A stretch of DNA of 64,000 nucleotides from Sclerotinia nivalis (Eukaryota > Ascomycota > Leotiomycetes > Helotiales > Sclerotiniaceae). The notes beneath the pieces are model-generated. The model worked only from the letters and a program-made list of their open reading frames with translations. It searched no databases and was not told the origin of the DNA. A program made the translations under genes and the position numbers. Every line of letters starts with the position of its first letter. The first letter of the stretch is position 1. Location: positions 2,170,001 to 2,234,000 of the forward strand of contig JAPEIS010000012.1 in assembly GCA_029531795.1 (NCBI GenBank), given 5' to 3'. Below are positions 58,842 through 64,000 of the stretch, piece by piece.

Positions 58842-60677
58842 CTACTGCTCCAGCCTCCCCGCCAAACCCCTCCAAAAATTACACCTCCCAAGCTGATCAT
58901 CCGGAATAACTTCCATGGCACTCGCCCCCGTCTGCAGTACCAACCTCCTTAGCGTCCCACCCGCTGCAGAAGGCGTCCCCATACTTTCCCAATGCGGCGC
59001 ACTCGCATCCTTTCCCGGATTCGGGCTTAAAAATTTAATAAAACTAATCCAGTATTTCATTACCACTGGGACAATATTCGCATTATATGTCCTGTAACTT
59101 CCTCCATCCCCATCATTTGCGTTTCCGGGGCCGAAGATTGCTGGTAATTCGAAAACGTGCGGGACACCTAGTCCATTGGCGATATTGTTATTATCCTGCA
59201 CGTTGTAGCGGTACAACCATACCTTCGCTGGATCGTTGAAGGTAGCGAGGGAGATGGAGATGGCTATGGCGGGGCAGATGAATGTTGTTTCGCCGTAGGC
59301 GGCGGAAGCGGAGGGGAAATATGGGTTGTGGTTTGCAAGAGGAGACATGAGTGGGTATTGGGCGTTTATGGAGGATGTATCGGCGGGGGTCAGACGGGGA
59401 TAGTTGTTTTCGAAGAAGATGGAAATGTCATTTGAGGTGGCGGCGTTGGAGGCGAAGACGGAGCCTTCATCTGTTGTGTCTATTGAAGTAATAAGTAAAT
59501 GTTCAGGTAGAGGAGGTAGGATAACAAACGTCCAAACATAATCGGAATTTCCAAAAATAACCCTTTCTCGAATAGAACATAAGGATAGTCTCGTATAAAA
59601 ACTCCATCAATAGTTGGTGTCCAGTAAAAAAGAGGTGAGCCCACTTGTCCTGGATATGGAGAAGCAACATTTGCAGCTTGAAGAACCGCCGTACTTTGAG
59701 ATCTCAAGCATCCAAGAACATCACCTGCTGATCCACAACCAGCTGAGTTTGCATAACGGTCAAATTGCCATTCTAATCCTGATACTTGAGGTTGTGTGGG
59801 AAAGAAAACAGATTCGCCAATTGCGCCGATGAAGAGATTATCGTTTCTACCTCCACTATCTCGAAGTTAATGAAAGAGCATATCAGGCCGTTTGGACTTA
59901 CTATGCAGTAAGATGAAGGGCGACCGAACCAGCGCCAGCAGAATCTCCATGAATGACCACGTGATTTGGATTACCACCAAACTGTACATTTTAGTAAATT
60001 TGCAAGGAATGAGACAATCCATATGTACCTGAGCGATATTATCTTTAACCCAGAGTAGCAGAAAACGTTGATCAAGAAGTCCTGCATTTAAATCACCATC
60101 TCCCCTCACTTTCTCGCTTGTCAAAAATCCAAATGGCCCAACCCTGTAATTAAAATTGACAAAGACGATACCATGATTCGATGTATTGACTACTGTTGAG
60201 CCATTGAAATTGGTATTGGAGTTGGAGATATACCCACCGCCTTGTATGAATACCCAAACTGGAAGTTTGGAAGACGATGTAGCAGTGCTGGGTGCCCATA
60301 CATTGACGAAAAGACAATCCTCTGATTGTGAGGAGGTGAGTCCGTTGTTAGTAGCGAGGCAGATCGGTCCAAACTAAAAGAGAATGTTAGTGAATATATG
60401 ATTTTGCATGTGAGCAATTATATACCGTTTGTGCATTCTGAACACCACTTGTCCTTTGGGGCGGTCGAGGGGCCCGAAATCTTAAATCACCAAGAGGAGG
60501 AGATGCATATCGCATTCCAAGGTATTGAGTAATTCCTGAACTTAACAAGGTACCTCGATATTGAGCATATCCTAAATCTACGATGTATCTAGGCTGTGCC
60601 TTTTTTATATCATGGATCGGCGAGGAGAATGTGGTTGCAATAAAGCAGCAGACTACAACCCCTAGCCAGAATGTCAT
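58842..60677 (-). CDS. Secreted type-B carboxylesterase/cholinesterase-fold hydrolase, five exons
   Basis: Minus-strand exons 60677-60426, 60373-60029, 59981-59902, 59855-59530 and 59479-58842, total 1,641 nt, 546 residues, in frame with GT-AG introns of 53, 47, 46 and 50 nt. An N-terminal signal peptide is likely (MTFWLGVVVCCFIATTFSSP). Family motifs: YLGMRYASPPLGDLRF; SEDCLFVNVWAP (EDCL motif); VFIQGGGYISN (oxyanion-hole Gly run); nucleophile elbow GDSAGAG with Ser213; acid Glu339 in TTDEGSVF; and His442 in GVPHVFELPAIFG. So the Ser-Glu-His triad is complete. It should hydrolyse esters outside the cell or in the secretory path; the substrate is unknown. The fourth intron uses a GTTTGT donor, the weakest of the splice choices. 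Confidence 0.92.
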
Positions 60678-62956
60678 TTTGAATGAGTGAGGAAGTGAGA
60701 ATATTTAGTTTGACCGGTTTAAGGAGACCCGAACAGAGTATGATGAAATCTGAGGAAACCGATTCAATGTGTAAGAGAATAGGATTGAAGTATGGAATAA
60801 TGGGATGTATCCGAGGAGTGTTTCAGGCGGAAACAGACTTGAAGACTTGAGGCTCAAGAGAGAGTGGATGGGGAGATCACCTGCTAGGAGATTGGACACG
60901 TGTACATGTGAATGACGAGGTATGCGACGGTATGCGTTTGTATCGACAATCTGATGAGGACTATGAGGACAAGCCCTTGATTGCTCAACACAACTTCAAA
61001 CCCATACAACTAATTGAGAAATCTTTGGATAATATGTATGTTCTTAGGTTTATGTCTAACGACCCCCTCAAAAGATCACCGCCTTAAGTATATATGCCAT
61101 CAGCTATACTTGAAGTGCAGCTGCATGCACCAAAAACGTTTTGATTATCATGCTGAACAACGAAAGCGGCACTTAACACAATCCTTGTATCGTACATGTA
61201 GCTACACTTCTACATTGATACATTCATTTCATTCGATTCAAGCATTCCACGTAAGAGAAACCAGGCCCGAATCCAAGTTGTCCAATTTCGGCGCATTCAT
61301 TTAGATGTAGAGTGCCCAGGACTCGGCAATCATGAAGATGAGTACGTTGGCGGGTGATCAGATTTATGCAGGATGCGGCACTCACCAACATAAAGAACGA
61401 AGGAGTCGGTCAAATGAAATAGCGAGTCTAGACAAGTCTGGAGATTTCTAATGGAAGAATGACCACCCGATCGCCATGTGTGCATAAGCTCTTCTGTGGT
61501 ACTCATCGGAACTACAACCTTGTGTAGTGCGGGGGGGATTTTGATATTGTGGGGTAGTACTTGAATCATGTTTTAGCCGATAATACTCAAGTTAACGTTG
61601 AGGGCGGATTGAAAGGAGTGAGAGTCATGAGCAAAAGGAAAATGGAGGAGGAAAACGACAGGGTGAGATGGACAGAAATAGAAAATGTGTATAGTCTATT
61701 CTGTTAGTTGAATCACGAGAGATGAGGGGTAGCTAGTAAGTACGTGGGAAGATTCATGTAAATATACCCATGTGCTTCGCTATATCACAGAGGCTCAAAC
61801 ACAACATATCGAAGTATCCCTAAGGATTATCCACGAAAACGGCAGCCGAGTACGAATACCTCTACCCTACACAAGACGTTCATAGGGCCGGATGCCTAGG
61901 TATTGATGTCTGCGGTGTAATGAGATATTTACGAATATCCGAGGCTCGGTCCTCCTGGAATATATCAATAGCAGCTTTCCTTGTCTGCCTCCACAGCAAG
62001 TCGTTCCAAAGAGCCACAGGGGCGACATTCAATCAACTGTCTAACCGGTATTTATGCGGGCAAGTCTAGAAACCTTAATTGCCTCGCTGCGCTCGAGTGT
62101 CTTGTTTGTTGTTATCATATTTATCATATCAGTAGCAACTTGCCTTTGATCTTTTTATCCAATTAACAATAATCACCCCATCAATTTCATTGATATCTAT
62201 CCGTACTCGAATGATTCATTGAAGTACTGACATTTAATACAACGTAGGAAATGCCACTAACATAGATAGATTAATGCGTTGATATATTTGTGATGTTGAG
62301 AATTGAAGATCACGATGATCGTTTGTGCTTAATTTTGCTCTAGATTCTCCTGGTGCACGGACATCTAATCAAAGTTACCGAGGTAGCCTTTCAGAGACAG
62401 TGAATGAGACAGAATCTTATTGATGCATTCTTCTCTAGGTAAGTAAGGGAGTATCTAGTTCTATCACTAGATACTAGCAAACTCATGAAATGGAAGCTAG
62501 CTGCGAAACTACAAACCATCAGCACTTAACAAATCACAATAGAGCTTTAGTTTACAGGTCTTTATCTACATATTGTCATTTTGAAGTCCAGGAATGGATC
62601 TGTCCATTATATATCTAGATATTAAGCATATCACACTGCAGGGGAATAAATACAACAGAGCTAATGCTTAGTGTGCAGTGAAGTGTGGAGATGCAACTAA
62701 TAAACTAGAGATAGTGTCACGCTGAGCATCTGCTCGAGAATAAAGGTTGCATATCTGACTTTGTGACCCACTTGGCACTGTGCTGTGGAGAATATAGTTG
62801 GAGTAGATCACGTTTTTCAAAAGAAAGATGGTTTGATAAGTTTTCTCGTTATGTTGGCTGCTAGAATCTCAAGTGATGAGTGCTCAAATCAAAGTCGTAT
62901 TAGATATGACGACACTCTGACGTACACCTAGCGGAAATCTAAAGGCGCGAATTAGA
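60678..62956. other. Intergenic region between esterase and GST genes
   Basis: 2.3 kb. Contains the esterase promoter (right of 60677) and the 3' region of the GST gene (left of 62957). Short ORFs only: the minus-strand frame 61330-61569 (79 codons) and + frame 61014-61304 are not recognised. No repeats of note. Confidence 0.5.
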
Positions 62957-63952
62957 TCATGGAGATGCATATTTATAACCATACTGCTCCTTCGCCTTAT
63001 TAGCCAAATCCGTTAACTTCTCCTCACTCTCCTTGAATTCCGGCTCTTCCTTAAGTCTACGCTGAAAAGACTCATTGACAAGTTTACTCTCACTCGGAAT
63101 AGCCGTTCCCTTCTTCACAGCCGGTCTAGCATTAATTCTCTCCCACCATTTTTCCAAGCTGGGAAATTTGGCGAGATCAACACCTCCAAAGTAGGAAAGG
63201 TTGACCCAGCCAAAACTGGAGATATCGACAATACTGTATTTGCCTTTTCCTGGTCCGACGATGTAGTCACGATCTTTCAAGTGGTTGTCGAGGATTCCGT
63301 ATAATCTCTCACTTTCACCGACGTAACGTTGGGTTGGATATGGTATGCGTTCTTTGGCGAGTCTGTAGAAATGATTTGACTAGAGTTTATTAGAATGGAA
63401 TTCAATAGGAGAGAGCGATTCTTTGATTTACCTGCCCCTGCATAGGACCTAAACCACCATGTCTAAATTTCGCATCAGTCCATGTATATATATAGAAAGA
63501 GTTCTCAAGACAACTTACTGCCATGCAATCCATTGTTCAGCCCGACTAACATCATCCGGATCGGTAAAACTGAATTTATGTTCGGGATCGTAATGACGGG
63601 TCATATAAGTCAAGATAGCTGCAGTTTCGAAAACGGCAAAATCATTTCGGTCATGATCCACAATGGCAGGAATACGACCGTTGGGACAAATCTTAGTAAA
63701 CCATGGTTCTTTTTGGATATTCTCTCCAATGTTGATGGCTTGATAGACATAATCCTTCCCATAAGCTTCCTTGAGCTCCTCGAGAAGGATTGTTGCTTTA
63801 TGACCATTTGGAGTACCCGCCGTGAGAATTTCGATGCCAGACTTGGCAATTAATCCTGAAGGCCTATTTGACGAAGACATTGCTCGAGATGTGTTTAAAG
63901 TAATAAAGTGTTTAGATGTTTGAAATAATCTATTCAAAGATGTTTTAAACAT
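62957..63952 (-). CDS. Glutathione S-transferase, Ure2p-like, three exons with possible mitochondrial and cytosolic starts
   Basis: Minus-strand exons 63952-63519, 63462-63432 (31 nt) and 63379-62957, 888 nt, 295 residues. Introns of 56 and 52 nt are GT-AG. Joins give AWQ/HGGLGPMQGQ/SNHFYRLA, the family pattern WQMGGLGPMQGQxNHF. The thioredoxin-like N-terminal domain holds TAGTPNGHKATILLEEL, PNGRIPAIVD and FETAAILTYM (glutathione-site Glu-Thr). The helical C-terminal domain has YSIVDISSFGWV and FPSLEKWWERINARPAVKKG. These match fungal Ure2p/YfcG-like GSTs, which conjugate or reduce substrates with glutathione. The first 24 residues (MFKTSLNRLFQTSKHFITLN, basic, Ser/Thr-rich, no acidic residues) look like a mitochondrial presequence. 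A second ATG at 63880 (MSSSNRPSG) would give the cytosolic form. Confidence 0.92.
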
Positions 63953-64000
63953 GAGGAAGGGGAAGAGAAGGAAACAAATTTGTATCTCAACAAAGTAAAT
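63953..64000 (-). promoter_or_regulatory. Upstream edge of the GST gene
   Basis: The last 48 bp are the 5' leader or promoter of the GST gene; too short to say more. Confidence 0.3.

Noticed and set aside
61330..61569. 79-codon minus-strand ORF between esterase and GST genes
   Set aside because: A GT donor-like site near its end made a small spliced gene conceivable, but no second exon or family match was found.
54916..63952. A biosynthetic gene cluster containing the methyltransferase, esterase and GST
   Set aside because: The methyltransferase is of RNA-modifying FtsJ type, and there is no backbone synthase, transporter or cytochrome P450 nearby; the genes are widely spaced in mixed orientation.
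1..64000. tRNA, rRNA or CRISPR features
   Set aside because: No tRNA T-loop/acceptor combination, rRNA segment or regularly spaced repeat-spacer array was seen by eye; hairpins at 6455-6646 and 30471-30683 belong to LTRs. A covariance-model search was not possible here.

Overview
This window looks like a nuclear segment of a filamentous ascomycete (Pezizomycotina). The evidence is short GT-AG introns of about 45-60 nt in several genes, a La/DM15 (LARP1-type) gene, a fungal-type extended-loop bHLH factor, a cholinesterase-fold esterase, and LTR retrotransposons destroyed by C:G to T:A changes typical of repeat-induced point mutation (RIP). Gene content and texture would fit Leotiomycetes/Helotiales, but that placement is an impression and was not tested.

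Positions 1 to about 37,280 are an AT-rich transposon nest with no host gene that I can see. Paired LTRs and 5-bp target-site duplications (TSDs) read directly from the sequence allow it to be unpacked. An old + strand Ty3/gypsy chromovirus (called E3) runs 8509-35361. It is split by a less decayed minus-strand chromovirus E2 (9713-17096, TSD AATCC) in its gag and by a minus-strand Ty1/copia element E4 (21458-28258, TSD GTTCC) in its 3' LTR. A second + strand gypsy element, E5 (28319-35331, TSD CCTGT), sits in the same 3' LTR. E5 is itself hit by a solo LTR of E3 type (30471-30683, TSD TGTAA). E3 sits inside the LTR of a further element (F). On the left, F's LTR was also hit by gypsy copy C (5218-8375), which carries gypsy copy A (minus, 1-5217, running off the left edge) and a second solo LTR (6455-6646, TSD TCGGG). 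The right flank (35376 to about 37280) is a decayed copy of the 3' module of an E2-type element, interrupted by a 755-bp terminal-inverted-repeat element (35838-36592, TA duplication).

At about 37.3 kb the base composition switches sharply to ordinary gene-bearing DNA. The order there is: a bHLH transcription factor (minus); a long divergent intergenic region of almost 5 kb; an SFT2-family Golgi traffic protein (+, four exons); a LARP1-like RNA-binding protein with La motif and DM15 region (+, two exons); an FtsJ-type methyltransferase (+, three exons); a secreted type-B carboxylesterase (minus, five exons, intact catalytic triad); and a Ure2p-like glutathione S-transferase (minus, three exons including a 31-nt exon). 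They look like independent single genes and not a metabolic cluster.

The points most worth a second look are as follows. Both E2 (gypsy) and E4 (copia) carry, between pol and the 3' LTR, an ORF on the opposite strand with a cysteine-rich pattern. The short E3-type and 6455-type LTRs are almost wholly built of GC-rich hairpins and have escaped RIP. The nest also preserves filled and empty sites that give a relative order of insertions.
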